64,000 nucleotides of DNA from Phocoenobacter atlanticus (GTDB taxonomy: Bacteria; Pseudomonadota; Gammaproteobacteria; Enterobacterales; Pasteurellaceae). The DNA is taken from NCBI RefSeq assembly GCF_030764225.1, contig NZ_JASAXH010000006.1; one strand, 5' to 3'. A program made the position numbers and the translations under genes. Position 1 is the stretch's first letter. Each line of letters begins with the position of its first letter. Below, piece after piece: positions 51,628 to 60,158 of the stretch. The notes beneath the pieces are model-generated. The model saw only the letters and a list, made by a program, of their open reading frames with translations, did no database searches and was not told the DNA's origin.

Positions 51628-52429
51628 TCAAGTTTTAACTATTGCAGGTTCAGATAGTGGCGGCGGTGCAGGTATTCAAGCTGATTTAAAAACCTTTCAA
51701 ATGCGTAAAGTGTTTGGAACGTCTGTTATTACAGCAATTACAGCTCAAAATACAACAGGTGTTTTTGATATTCATCCTATTCCTTTAACAACCATTGAAT
51801 CACAACTAAAAGCAATTGCTGATGATTTTGATATTAAAGCCTTTAAAATAGGAATGCTTGGTACGGCTGATGTGATTGAGTGTGTAGCAAATGCTTTACA
51901 AAAGTATCATTTTGGAAAATTAGTGTTAGATCCTGTGATGATTGCAAAAGGTGGCACTTCCCTACTGCAAGAAAATGCAATTACAGCCTTAAAACAGAAA
52001 TTATTACCTTTTGCAGATGTTCTTACACCAAATTTACCTGAAACCAAAGTACTTACAGGTATTGATGTGGTTGATGAAAAAACAGCATTGACAGCAAGTT
52101 TAATTTTACAAGATATGGGGGTAAAAGCAGTTTTAATTAAAGGTGGGCATACTGAACACTTTGCAGGAAGCACATCAAATGACTGGCTTTTTAATAATGG
52201 TACTTGTACAACATTAACAGCCAAACGTTTTGACACACCACATACTCACGGCACTGGTTGTACCCTTTCTGCTGCAATTACCGCTGAACTTGCTAAGGGA
52301 CAAAGTATAGAAAATGCAGTACGAACTGCGAAGCAATTTATTAGTGCAGCAATTAGTCATCCGCTTAATATAGGTTCACAACACGGTCCTGTTAATCACT
52401 GGGCATACGGAGAAGAAAATGAAATTTAA
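51617..52429 (+). CDS. thiD: Hydroxymethylpyrimidine/phosphomethylpyrimidine kinase
   Basis: 270 residues. ThiD phosphorylates HMP twice to HMP-PP. TIAGSDSGGGAGIQADLKT at the N-terminus, VTAITAQNT-like VITAITAQNT, KIGMLGTADVIECV, LDPVMIAKGG, LTPNLPETKVLTG and the anion-hole HTHGTGCTLSAAITAEL are all present. It overlaps thiM at its start and thiE at its end (11 bp each), so the three are translationally coupled. Confidence 0.97.
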   Translation: MKINQVLTIAGSDSGGGAGIQADLKTFQMRKVFGTSVITAITAQNTTGVFDIHPIPLTTIESQLKAIADDFDIKAFKIGMLGTADVIECVANALQKYHFGKLVLDPVMIAKGGTSLLQENAITALKQKLLPFADVLTPNLPETKVLTGIDVVDEKTALTASLILQDMGVKAVLIKGGHTEHFAGSTSNDWLFNNGTCTTLTAKRFDTPHTHGTGCTLSAAITAELAKGQSIENAVRTAKQFISAAISHPLNIGSQHGPVNHWAYGEENEI

Positions 52430-53078
52430 TACTGACATTTTACAAGTTTATTTTGTTGCTGGCACACAAGATTGTCGCCACCTTGAAGGCAATCCAACTG
52501 GAAATTTAATCACTATTTTAGAAGACGCTCTAAAAGCAGGGATTACTTGCTTTCAATTACGAGAAAAAGGGAAATATTCGTTACAGGATCGTGAAGAAAT
52601 AAAGTCTTTTGCAATAAAATGTCGTGATCTGTGCCGAGCTTATCAGATTCCTTTTATAATGAATAATGATGTAGATTTAGCGATTGAAGTTGGTGCTGAT
52701 GGCGTACACGTAGGACAAAAAGATGAACCTATAAAAAGTGTCATTAAACGTTTTTCACATCTTGGTTTTATTGGTTTATCTTGCAATAGCCTTGAAATTG
52801 CACAAAGTGTTAATGACTTAGATGGACTTTCTTATTTAGGCGTTGGTCCTATTTATGAAACCTTTACCAAAAAAGATGTAGGCTCAGCAAAAGGCACACA
52901 ATTTTTAGATCAACTTAAAGAAACTGGTATTACTAAACCATTGGTTGCAATTGCAGGTATAAATGAACAAAATGTAGCAGATGTTTTACTTAAAAAAACT
53001 GATGGAATTGCTATTGTCTCTTCGATGATTTCATCTACTGATCGTAAAAAAACAGTCTGTGCATTAAAAGGAAAATAA
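52419..53078 (+). CDS. thiE: Thiamine-phosphate synthase
   Basis: 219 residues. ThiE joins HMP-PP with thiazole phosphate to give thiamine phosphate. TCFQLREKGKYS (after the family's QLREK), FIMNNDVDLAIEVGADGVHVGQKD, IGLSCNSLEIAQ, YLGVGPIYETFTKKD and VAIAGINEQNV are the expected motifs. It completes the salvage route thiM-thiD-thiE behind the TPP riboswitch. Full length. Confidence 0.96.
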   Translation: MKFNTDILQVYFVAGTQDCRHLEGNPTGNLITILEDALKAGITCFQLREKGKYSLQDREEIKSFAIKCRDLCRAYQIPFIMNNDVDLAIEVGADGVHVGQKDEPIKSVIKRFSHLGFIGLSCNSLEIAQSVNDLDGLSYLGVGPIYETFTKKDVGSAKGTQFLDQLKETGITKPLVAIAGINEQNVADVLLKKTDGIAIVSSMISSTDRKKTVCALKGK

Positions 53079-53167
53079 ATTAATCTAGCTATAATTGTTC
53101 ATAAAAAGTGATTTTTTATAAAGAACATTAAATTTATCACAATATAGTGGTAGAATTAAAATTATTA

Positions 53168-53226
53168 CCCCCACCCTAGCCCTCCCCCGTAAACGGAGGA
53201 GGGAATATAGCTAGGCTAGGAGGTGG
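53168..53226. repeat. GC-rich dispersed repeat, copy 2
   Basis: CCCCCACCCTAGCCCTCC, CCCGTAAACGGAGGAGGG, then GCTAGGCTAGGAGGTGG. Nested hairpins, and ends TTACC/GGTAA, so the whole can form a cruciform. Copy 1 is at 32934-32992. Both lie between genes in otherwise AT-rich DNA. Confidence 0.8.
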
Positions 53227-53259
53227 TAAAATTGCACAATTAATTTATAGGATAACCAA

Positions 53260-53733
53260 ATGAATATACTACAACCCAACTCCCCTGCCCCACTTTTTAC
53301 ACTTTTAGATCAAAATGAAAAAGCAGTCTCATTAACAGATTTTAAAGGTAAAAAAGTCTTAGTTTATTTCTATCCACGAGCAATGACACCCGGTTGCACG
53401 ACACAAGCCTGTAGTTTACGTGATAGTAAAACTGAATTAGATGAATTAAACGTGACAGTGTTAGGTATTAGCCCTGATTTACCTCAAAAGTTGGCTAATT
53501 TTGAGCAGAAAAAAGAACTGAACTTTACGCTACTTTCCGATCCTGATCATAAAGTTGCCGACGCCTTTGGTGTGTGGGGTGAGAAGAAATTTATGGGAAG
53601 AACCTTTGATGGTGTGCATCGTATCAGCTTTTTGATTGATGAAAGCGGTATCATTGAACAAGTTTTTTGCAAATTTAAAACTAAAGAACATCATCAAGTG
53701 GTAATGGATTATTTAAAAGGAAAAATGCTATGA
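53260..53733 (+). CDS. bcp: Thiol peroxidase BCP (PrxQ family)
   Basis: 157 residues. Thioredoxin-dependent reduction of hydrogen and organic peroxides. YFYPRAMTPGCTTQACSLRD carries the peroxidatic Cys45 and resolving Cys50; GVWGEKKFMGRTFDGVHRIS and FLIDESGIIE follow. The stop overlaps the gmhB start (ATGA), so the pair is coupled. Confidence 0.95.
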   Translation: MNILQPNSPAPLFTLLDQNEKAVSLTDFKGKKVLVYFYPRAMTPGCTTQACSLRDSKTELDELNVTVLGISPDLPQKLANFEQKKELNFTLLSDPDHKVADAFGVWGEKKFMGRTFDGVHRISFLIDESGIIEQVFCKFKTKEHHQVVMDYLKGKML

Positions 53734-54275
53734 AACAAAAAGCGATTTTCCTCGACCGTGACGGTACATTAAATATAGATTATGATTATGTTCATAAAAT
53801 TGATGATTTTGATTTTATTGAAGGGGTCATTCCAACCTTAAGAAAATTCAAAGAAAAAGGCTATTTATTGGTTTTAGTTACCAATCAATCTGGTATTGGT
53901 CGTGGTATTTTTACAGAAGAGCAATTTTTAGAATTAACTCAATGGTTTGATTGGTCTTTAGCAGAACAAGGCATTGATTTTGATGGTATTTATTACTGCC
54001 CTCATCACCCTGAAAAAGCCTTAGGTGAATACAAACAGGAATGTGATTGTCGCAAACCAAAGCCAGGAATGTTCCTTCAAGCAATTAATGAGTTAAATAT
54101 CGATCCTGCTCAGTCATTTATTGTGGGTGATAAGCTAAGTGATATTCTTGCAGGTGAGAATGCAGGCGTTAAAACCAAAGTGCTTGTTAGAACAGGGCAT
54201 AAATTAACAGAAGAAGGTATTACAAAAGCAGATTATGTGTTGGATAGTTTGGTGGATTTATTGAAAATATTGTAA
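53730..54275 (+). CDS. gmhB: D-glycero-beta-D-manno-heptose-1,7-bisphosphate 7-phosphatase
   Basis: 181 residues. GmhB acts in ADP-heptose synthesis for the lipooligosaccharide core. HAD motif I FLDRDGTLNIDYDYV (Asp9, Asp11), LVTNQSGIGRG, the zinc loop CPHHPEKALG...CDCRKPKPGM and FIVGDKLSDILAGENAG. Overlaps bcp by 4 bp. Ends before a strong bidirectional hairpin. Confidence 0.95.
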   Translation: MKQKAIFLDRDGTLNIDYDYVHKIDDFDFIEGVIPTLRKFKEKGYLLVLVTNQSGIGRGIFTEEQFLELTQWFDWSLAEQGIDFDGIYYCPHHPEKALGEYKQECDCRKPKPGMFLQAINELNIDPAQSFIVGDKLSDILAGENAGVKTKVLVRTGHKLTEEGITKADYVLDSLVDLLKIL

Positions 54276-54314
54276 ATTAAGCGGTGTGGTTTTATAAAAA
54301 TTTGCAAATTTAAT

Positions 54315-54371
54315 AAAGAGACATCTTGGATAATATAATTTATGAATTAATCTTATCCAAGATGTCTCTTT
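54315..54371. terminator. Perfect 19-bp inverted repeat, bidirectional terminator
   Basis: AAAGAGACATCTTGGATAA (54315-54333) and its exact complement (54353-54371) surround a 19-nt AT loop. It lies between convergent gmhB and higA, ending with TTT outward on both strands. Confidence 0.88.
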
Positions 54372-54383
54372 AATTGTTATATC

Positions 54384-54686
54384 CTAAACACAACTCATAT
54401 TAATAGGCGTAACCTGATAATCTTTTTGTTTCTGCTCAGCAACCCATAAATCATAAGTGGCTTGTTGATGTAACCAACTTTCAGGGCTAGGACTATTCTC
54501 CCCTAACCATTTATGTAAACGAATTGCCATATCCGCACTTATTGCAGATTTGCCATTTAGCAATCGTGACAATGTAACTCTATTTATACCTAATTGCTTT
54601 GCTGCCTGTGTAACACTCAAACCAAGTTCGGGTAAAATGTCTTCTCGTATCATCTCTGCTGGATAAGGGGGATTATACATCTGCAT
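54384..54686 (-). CDS. higA: HigA-family antitoxin
   Basis: 100 residues. The typical HigA start YNPPYPAEMIREDILPELG is followed by an XRE helix-turn-helix: LSVTQAAKQLGINRVTLSRL and NGKSAISADMAIRLHKWL. It should neutralise the HigB toxin encoded just upstream and repress the operon. The order toxin-antitoxin, with 9 bp between genes, is the usual higBA order. Confidence 0.95.
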   Translation of the reverse strand: MQMYNPPYPAEMIREDILPELGLSVTQAAKQLGINRVTLSRLLNGKSAISADMAIRLHKWLGENSPSPESWLHQQATYDLWVAEQKQKDYQVTPINMSCV

Positions 54687-54695
54687 TTATTCTCC

Positions 54696-54974
54696 TTAAT
54701 GATAATCTTGATAATCAACAACCTGTGCGTGTCCATTTTCTATTTTAAAAGTAACTCGCCAATTTCCATTTACTTTAACACTCCAATGATCTTTTAAATT
54801 ACCAGATAATTGATGTAAATTTAAACTTGGTACATTCATATCTGTTGGACAAGTCGCACTATTCAATCTTGCTAAAATACGTCTTAATTTTCCTGAATGA
54901 GCAACTACAATCCCTGCTGTACTTCCCGTTTTATAAAACTTTTCTAGCCCTTTATGTTTAAATGAAATAATCAT
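54696..54974 (-). CDS. higB: HigB-family toxin (RelE superfamily mRNA interferase)
   Basis: 92 residues from ATG 54974 (AAAGG upstream). FKHKGLEKFYKTGSTAGIV, RRILARLNSATCPTDMN, LHQLSGNLKDHWSVKVNGNW and RVTFKIENGHAQVVDYQDYH are typical HigB/PlasmidKiller family phrases. It cuts mRNA on the ribosome. Upstream in-frame start at 54983 is possible but has no ribosome site. Intact pair with higA. Confidence 0.95.
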   Translation of the reverse strand: MIISFKHKGLEKFYKTGSTAGIVVAHSGKLRRILARLNSATCPTDMNVPSLNLHQLSGNLKDHWSVKVNGNWRVTFKIENGHAQVVDYQDYH

Positions 54975-55201
54975 TATACACAACCTTTACTTATAATAAA
55001 TTGTAGCCTACAACACTACACAAGGCAACCGTTTTATATTGTGCCGTAAAAATAAATGATTAAATTATTTAACCTTATTTTCTCGATAAAGGTCGCAAAA
55101 ATAACATTACAAAAGCACGTCTTCATTGACATAGTGTGAGTTTTAGATAAAGTATTAACGCTATTTGTAAATAAGCTTATCATTAATAGAAAGGTATCTT
55201 T

Positions 55202-55840
55202 ATGAAAATACTACGCAAACTTATTTTAACTTTCTTATCTATTCTTACTACCTATATCGTTGTTTCCCTTATTTTAGGTTCAATTACCGTTGAACGAACT
55301 AATCACTTCTCTACTCCAAATCAATCTATTTATTTAACGAGTAATGGCATTCATTTGGATATTGTGTTGCCTAAAGAGGGGGTGAGTCCATCGCTATTGT
55401 CTGATATCGAATATTATCCTACGGATCGCTATTTAGCTTTTGGTTGGGGCGATGAAAATTTTTATCTCAATACGCCGACGTGGAAAGATCTCACATTCAA
55501 AACGGTATTTAAAGCCATTTTCCTTAAAAGTACCGCATTATTGCACGTTACTCGATACCAAGAAACATCCCCGAATTGGGTGGAAGTGAAAGTCACAACA
55601 GCAGAATTACAAAAATTAAATCATTATATTGCAAATTCATTTATCACTGATAACGCAGGGAAGAAAGTATTACTCAAAGATAAAGGTTATACATTTAGGG
55701 ATTATTTTTACAAAGCGAAAGGCAGCTATTCAATGTTTAACACCTGTAATAGTTGGGCAAATAATGGATTTAAACAAAGTGGTTTAAAAGCCAGTTTATG
55801 GACACCTTTTGATTTTGGACTTTTAAATAAATATCGATAG
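55202..55840 (+). CDS. DUF2459 (TIGR02117) membrane-anchored protein
   Basis: 212 residues: one N-terminal helix (LILTFLSILTTYIVVSLILG) then a periplasmic domain. YLTSNGIHLDIVLPK, YLAFGWGDENFYLNTPTW and FNTCNSWANNGFKQSGLKAS are the characteristic phrases of DUF2459, with conserved His, Trp-Gly-Asp and Cys-x-x-W; the last block resembles a NlpC/papain-like catalytic Cys site. Known in urease-region neighbours of other bacteria but of undefined function. Ribosome site AAAGGTATCTTT. Confidence 0.85.
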   Translation: MKILRKLILTFLSILTTYIVVSLILGSITVERTNHFSTPNQSIYLTSNGIHLDIVLPKEGVSPSLLSDIEYYPTDRYLAFGWGDENFYLNTPTWKDLTFKTVFKAIFLKSTALLHVTRYQETSPNWVEVKVTTAELQKLNHYIANSFITDNAGKKVLLKDKGYTFRDYFYKAKGSYSMFNTCNSWANNGFKQSGLKASLWTPFDFGLLNKYR

Positions 55841-55971
55841 CGGTAACTTCTTGTTAAAAATTTGTATATTTTTTATAACAGTGTTTTATGTCTAAATTTA
55901 GTGAATCAAACGCCTGTGCTATGTTAAACTAACGCAATACTTTATTCTATTTTTTATGACTCAAAAACAAT

Positions 55972-57990
55972 ATGCAAAAACAAAAGCCTTTTATTTTACA
56001 TAGTCCTTTTAAACCAGCAGGGGATCAACCTGAAGCCATTGCAAAACTAAAAGAAGGCTTAGAAGACGGTTTAGTTCATCAAACGTTACTGGGTGTAACG
56101 GGTTCAGGTAAAACTTTTACCATAGCAAATGTGATCGCAGACTTAAACCGCCCTGCAATGCTACTCGCGCCAAATAAAACCCTTGCGGCACAACTTTATG
56201 CTGAAATGAAAGCCTTTTTTCCTGAAAATGCCGTTGAATATTTTGTGTCTTATTATGATTATTACCAGCCAGAGGCGTATGTGCCAGCGAGCGATACCTT
56301 TATTGAAAAAGATGCGTCCGTAAACGAGCAAATCGAACAAATGCGACTCTCGGCTACCAAATCTTTTCTTGAACGCCGAGATACGATTGTAGTAGCCTCT
56401 GTTTCTGCGATTTATGGATTGGGGGACGCTGATGCTTATCTTAAAATGATGTTGCATCTACAAGTAGGCGAGATCATCAATCAGCGTGAAATTTTATCTC
56501 GTTTAACCGAATTGCAATACACTAGAAACGATCAAGCCTTTCAACGAGGTACGTTCAGAGTGCGTGGCGAAGTGATTGATATTTTCCCTGCGGAATCGGA
56601 CGATCAGGCGTTACGAGTCGAACTGTTTGATGATGAAATTGAAAATTTATCCCTATTTGATCCTTTAACAGGACAAAGTTTAGGGCGAATGCCACGCTAT
56701 ACCGTTTACCCTAAAACCCACTACGCCACACCTCGTGAGCGTATTTTAGAGGCGATTGAAAAAATCAAAGCTGAACTTGTTGAACGTCGTGAATATCTGA
56801 TCAAAGAAAATAAACTTGTTGAAGAACAACGCCTGACACAACGCACCCAATTTGATATTGAAATGATGAACGAACTCGGCTACTGCTCAGGCGTAGAAAA
56901 TTACTCTCGCTATCTTTCAGGCAGAAAAGAGGGCGAAGCTCCGCCAACATTATTTGATTATATGCCTGCTGACGGTTTGCTAATTATCGACGAATCTCAC
57001 GTGACCGTGCCGCAAATTGGAGGAATGTATAAAGGCGACCGTTCTCGTAAAGAAACACTCGTGCAATATGGCTTCCGCTTGCCTTCTGCATTAGACAATC
57101 GCCCACTACGGTTTGAAGAATTTGAAGCCCTTGCACCACAAACCATTTACGTATCCGCCACCCCAAGTAACTATGAATTGGAAAAATCAAATGGCGATGT
57201 GGTTGAACAAGTGGTTCGTCCAACAGGACTGCTCGACCCTATTATTGAAGTTCGCCCTGTGGCAACCCAAGTCGATGATTTACTTTCAGAAATTCATAAA
57301 CGTACCGAAGTAGAAGAACGTGTTTTGGTTACGGTTTTAACAAAAAAAATGGCGGAAGATTTAACGGATTACCTTGATGAACACGGTGTGCGAGTACGTT
57401 ATTTACACAGCGATATTGACACCGTTGAGCGTGTGGAAATTATCCACGATTTACGAATGGGAATGTTTGATGTACTGGTTGGAATTAACTTATTACGTGA
57501 AGGCTTAGATATTCCAGAAGTATCGCTTGTCGCCATTTTAGACGCTGATAAAGAAGGCTTTTTACGTTCTGAACGCTCACTAATCCAAACCATCGGTCGT
57601 GCAGCTCGAAACTTAAACGGAAAAGCAATTTTATATGGCGATAGAATTACCAACTCAATGGAAAAAGCCATCAGCGAAACCCAAAGACGTAGAGCCAAAC
57701 AGCAAGCTCACAATGAAAAACTGGGTATTACCCCACAAGGTTTAAATAAAAAAGTCAGTGAATTGCTAGATATTGGGCAAAGTAATAAAACAAAACGAAA
57801 TAAAAAATCTGCAAAAGTAGAAGAAAATCCTACCGCTTATATTCCAAAAACTCGCAAAGCTCTGGAAAAAGATCTCAAAAAATTGGATGCCGAAATGCGA
57901 GAGTTCGCTCAAAATCTTGAATTTGAAAAAGCCGCTGCCACAAGGGATAAGATTAAGCAGTTAAAAGAGTTTTTGTTGATGGTGGATTGA
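55972..57990 (+). CDS. uvrB: Excinuclease ABC subunit B
   Basis: 672 residues. UvrB verifies DNA damage in nucleotide excision repair and recruits UvrC. Walker A is GVTGSGKT (41-48), the beta-hairpin region is FVSYYDYYQPEAYVP, Walker B/motif II IIDESHVTVPQIGGM, motif III YVSATPSNYELE, motif VI QTIGRAARNLNGKAILYGD, and the C-terminal UvrC-binding helical hairpin ends the protein (FAQNLEFEKAAATRDKIKQL). Complete. The CRISPR leader begins directly after it. Confidence 0.98.
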   Translation: MQKQKPFILHSPFKPAGDQPEAIAKLKEGLEDGLVHQTLLGVTGSGKTFTIANVIADLNRPAMLLAPNKTLAAQLYAEMKAFFPENAVEYFVSYYDYYQPEAYVPASDTFIEKDASVNEQIEQMRLSATKSFLERRDTIVVASVSAIYGLGDADAYLKMMLHLQVGEIINQREILSRLTELQYTRNDQAFQRGTFRVRGEVIDIFPAESDDQALRVELFDDEIENLSLFDPLTGQSLGRMPRYTVYPKTHYATPRERILEAIEKIKAELVERREYLIKENKLVEEQRLTQRTQFDIEMMNELGYCSGVENYSRYLSGRKEGEAPPTLFDYMPADGLLIIDESHVTVPQIGGMYKGDRSRKETLVQYGFRLPSALDNRPLRFEEFEALAPQTIYVSATPSNYELEKSNGDVVEQVVRPTGLLDPIIEVRPVATQVDDLLSEIHKRTEVEERVLVTVLTKKMAEDLTDYLDEHGVRVRYLHSDIDTVERVEIIHDLRMGMFDVLVGINLLREGLDIPEVSLVAILDADKEGFLRSERSLIQTIGRAARNLNGKAILYGDRITNSMEKAISETQRRRAKQQAHNEKLGITPQGLNKKVSELLDIGQSNKTKRNKKSAKVEENPTAYIPKTRKALEKDLKKLDAEMREFAQNLEFEKAAATRDKIKQLKEFLLMVD

Positions 57991-57994
57991 TCGC

Positions 57995-58131
57995 ATAAAA
58001 TACCTTTATTTTTAGCTTTTTTAAAATTATTTAATTATCAACAAGTTACAAAACATACTAAAAAAAGGGTATTTTTGCTAATTTTTTACTTCAGATATTG
58101 AAAAATAAGGATTTTATTAATAAAATCTCTA
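57995..58131 (+). promoter_or_regulatory. Leader of CRISPR array 2
   Basis: About 137 bp between the uvrB stop and the first repeat, homologous over its whole length to the array 1 leader (11860-11996, opposite strand). Both end AATAAAATCTCTA immediately before the first repeat. It also contains the T-rich end of uvrB transcription. Confidence 0.85.
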
Positions 58132-58579
58132 GTTAACCATCGTGTAGATGGCTTAGAAATAAAATCACTCTACCAAAAAAAGAACTCAAGCGTTAACCAT
58201 CGTGTAGATGGCTTAGAAATATTAGTATCTAAAGATAAATTAAAAGAGAATGTTAACCATCGTGTAGATGGCTTAGAAACGATTATGATTGGGCAATTGT
58301 TGAACCCTCTTGTTAACCATCGTGTAGATGGCTTAGAAATTTTTCATCTTTAACATTTATAGGAATTTGAGGTTAACCATCGTGTAGATGGCTTAGAAAT
58401 ACCACCCTAATTAAAGACCTTTTTTAATTGCGTTAACCATCGAGTAGATGGCTTAGAAAGACTATGAAAAAAGTTGAGGGTTCTTATTCTTGTTAACCAT
58501 CGAGTAGATGGCTTAGAAAATCAATAGTAACATCTAGCTTAAATTTATAACGTTAACCATCGAGTAGATGGCTTAGAAA
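58132..58579 (+). CRISPR. CRISPR array 2, type I-F-like repeat, 8 repeats and 7 spacers
   Basis: Eight 28-bp repeats at 60-bp steps from 58132 to 58552, all with 32-nt spacers. Each begins GTTAACCATCG and ends TAGATGGCTTAGAAA. The first five have TG at positions 12-13 (CGTGTAG) while the last three have AG (CGAGTAG), so the leader-distal third is of a different repeat subtype. Array 1 repeats differ at position 3 (GTG instead of GTT). Plus-strand reading, leader on the left, next to uvrB. No spacer is visibly shared with array 1. Confidence 0.97.
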
Positions 58580-58732
58580 GAGTAGGATATAAAAAATCAC
58601 TTACATAATTCAAAACTCAAACAGATAAAACACTATTCTAAATAATAATCTTAAAAATACTATTGAATTTCACTTTAAAACTGCTTAAAGTTACGCTTAA
58701 TCACATAGTAATAAATAGAAAAGGAAAAAATA

Positions 58733-60031
58733 ATGGATCTTAGTTATATGGCAAAAATGCCACAATCTGAATTTACTGCTCGCCGTCAGCGTGTATTTGA
58801 ACAAATGCAGGATAATTCCGCATTAATCGTTTTTACAGAAACAGAAAAACGCCGTAATAACGATTGTGAATACTTATTTCGTCCAGATAGTTACTTTTGG
58901 TATTTAACAGGCTTTGCAGAACCTCAATCGGCTCTACTTTTAATTAAACAACAGGGTAAAATGCAAAGTATTCTTTTTCTACGTGAAAAAGATCCATTAA
59001 TGGAAACGTGGAACGGTCGCCGTTTAGGTACTGAAAATGCACCACAAAGCTTAGAAATAGATGAAGCTTATAATATTGAAAACATCAACGAAATTTTTGC
59101 AAAAAAATGTGACAATGTGACCGCTTGTTATTATGCAGAAGGTTTACAAACTTGGGGAGATAAGATTGTTTCAACTGTTTTTGATAACGTGATTAGCTGG
59201 GAAATAATGCTGTCTGAAATGCGTTTAATTAAATCCAAGTTAGAAATTGATTTAATGCAACAGGCATGCCATATCTCTTCAATGGCACATATTCGAGCAA
59301 TGAAAACCACTCGCCCAAATCGTTATGAAATGGAAATTGAGGGAGAAATTCATTATGAATTTAGTCGCTTTGGCTCTCGTGGTCCCTCTTATAATTCGAT
59401 CGTGGCAGGAGGCGATAATGCTTGTATTTTACACTACAATGAAAACGATCAAGTATTACAAGATGGCGATTTATTACTGATTGATGCAGGGGCTGAATTT
59501 GCAATGTATGCAGGAGATATTACACGTACTTTCCCAATTAATGGTAAATTTAGCCAACCACAACGAGAACTTTATCAATTAGTATTAGAAGCTCAAAAAT
59601 CACTGATTGAACAAGCTCGTGCAGGTATTTCAATGCAGACCCTGAATGAAATTTATATCGAAAAATTAACCACAGGTTTGGTTGAATTAGGCATTTTAAA
59701 AGGTGATGTCAAAACGCTGATTGAACAAGAAGCGTGGCAAGAATTTTATATGCACGGTTTAGGACATAGTTTAGGCTTAGATGTACACGATGTAGGTAAA
59801 ATTGGTAGAGATAAAAGATACCGTGATCGTCCGTTGGAAGTAGGAATGGTGTTTACCATCGAACCAGGTGTCTATATTCCAAAATCAGCAAGCGTTCCAG
59901 AACAATATAAAGGTATTGGTATTCGTATTGAAGATAATATTGTGATTACTGAATACGGCTGTAAAAACCTCACTAGTAGCTGTCCGAAAGAAATTGAAGA
60001 TATTGAAATGATGATGGCTGAACAAATTTAA
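58733..60031 (+). CDS. pepP: Xaa-Pro aminopeptidase PepP
   Basis: 432 residues. PepP removes N-terminal residues preceding proline, using two metal ions. The creatinase-like N-domain (FRPDSYFWYLTGFAEPQSAL) is followed by the pita-bread domain with metal ligands in LLIDAGAEFAMYAGDITRTF, MHGLGHSLGLDVHDVG, TIEPGVYIP and IRIEDNIVIT. Ribosome site AAAAGGAAAAAATA. An ACCGCTTGT uptake core lies inside at 59120-59128. Confidence 0.97.
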   Translation: MDLSYMAKMPQSEFTARRQRVFEQMQDNSALIVFTETEKRRNNDCEYLFRPDSYFWYLTGFAEPQSALLLIKQQGKMQSILFLREKDPLMETWNGRRLGTENAPQSLEIDEAYNIENINEIFAKKCDNVTACYYAEGLQTWGDKIVSTVFDNVISWEIMLSEMRLIKSKLEIDLMQQACHISSMAHIRAMKTTRPNRYEMEIEGEIHYEFSRFGSRGPSYNSIVAGGDNACILHYNENDQVLQDGDLLLIDAGAEFAMYAGDITRTFPINGKFSQPQRELYQLVLEAQKSLIEQARAGISMQTLNEIYIEKLTTGLVELGILKGDVKTLIEQEAWQEFYMHGLGHSLGLDVHDVGKIGRDKRYRDRPLEVGMVFTIEPGVYIPKSASVPEQYKGIGIRIEDNIVITEYGCKNLTSSCPKEIEDIEMMMAEQI

Positions 60032-60049
60032 AATTCAATCGTTGGTGTA

Positions 60050-60076
60050 GGGACAAAACAGGGTATGTTCTGTCCC
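60050..60076. repeat. Degenerate copy of the dispersed CAGGG palindrome
   Basis: GGGACAAAACAGGGTATGTT then CTGTCCC: outer arms GGGACA/TGTCCC are perfect, the centre relates to the palindrome at 11372-11391, and the tail TACAATGTATTTATATATCAA-like follows as at 49538. Probably also the pepP terminator. Confidence 0.55.
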
Positions 60077-60158
60077 TTGTATCTACAATGTATTTATATA
60101 TCAAATAACACGTTACCTGTTGTTATTACTCAAAACTTTAACCATTCAAATAATAGCG

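Noticed and set aside
58132..58579. CRISPR spacers targeting the satellite prophage
   Set aside because: I compared the array 2 and array 1 spacers by eye with 35390-37950 and saw no convincing match. A computed search on both strands would be decisive.
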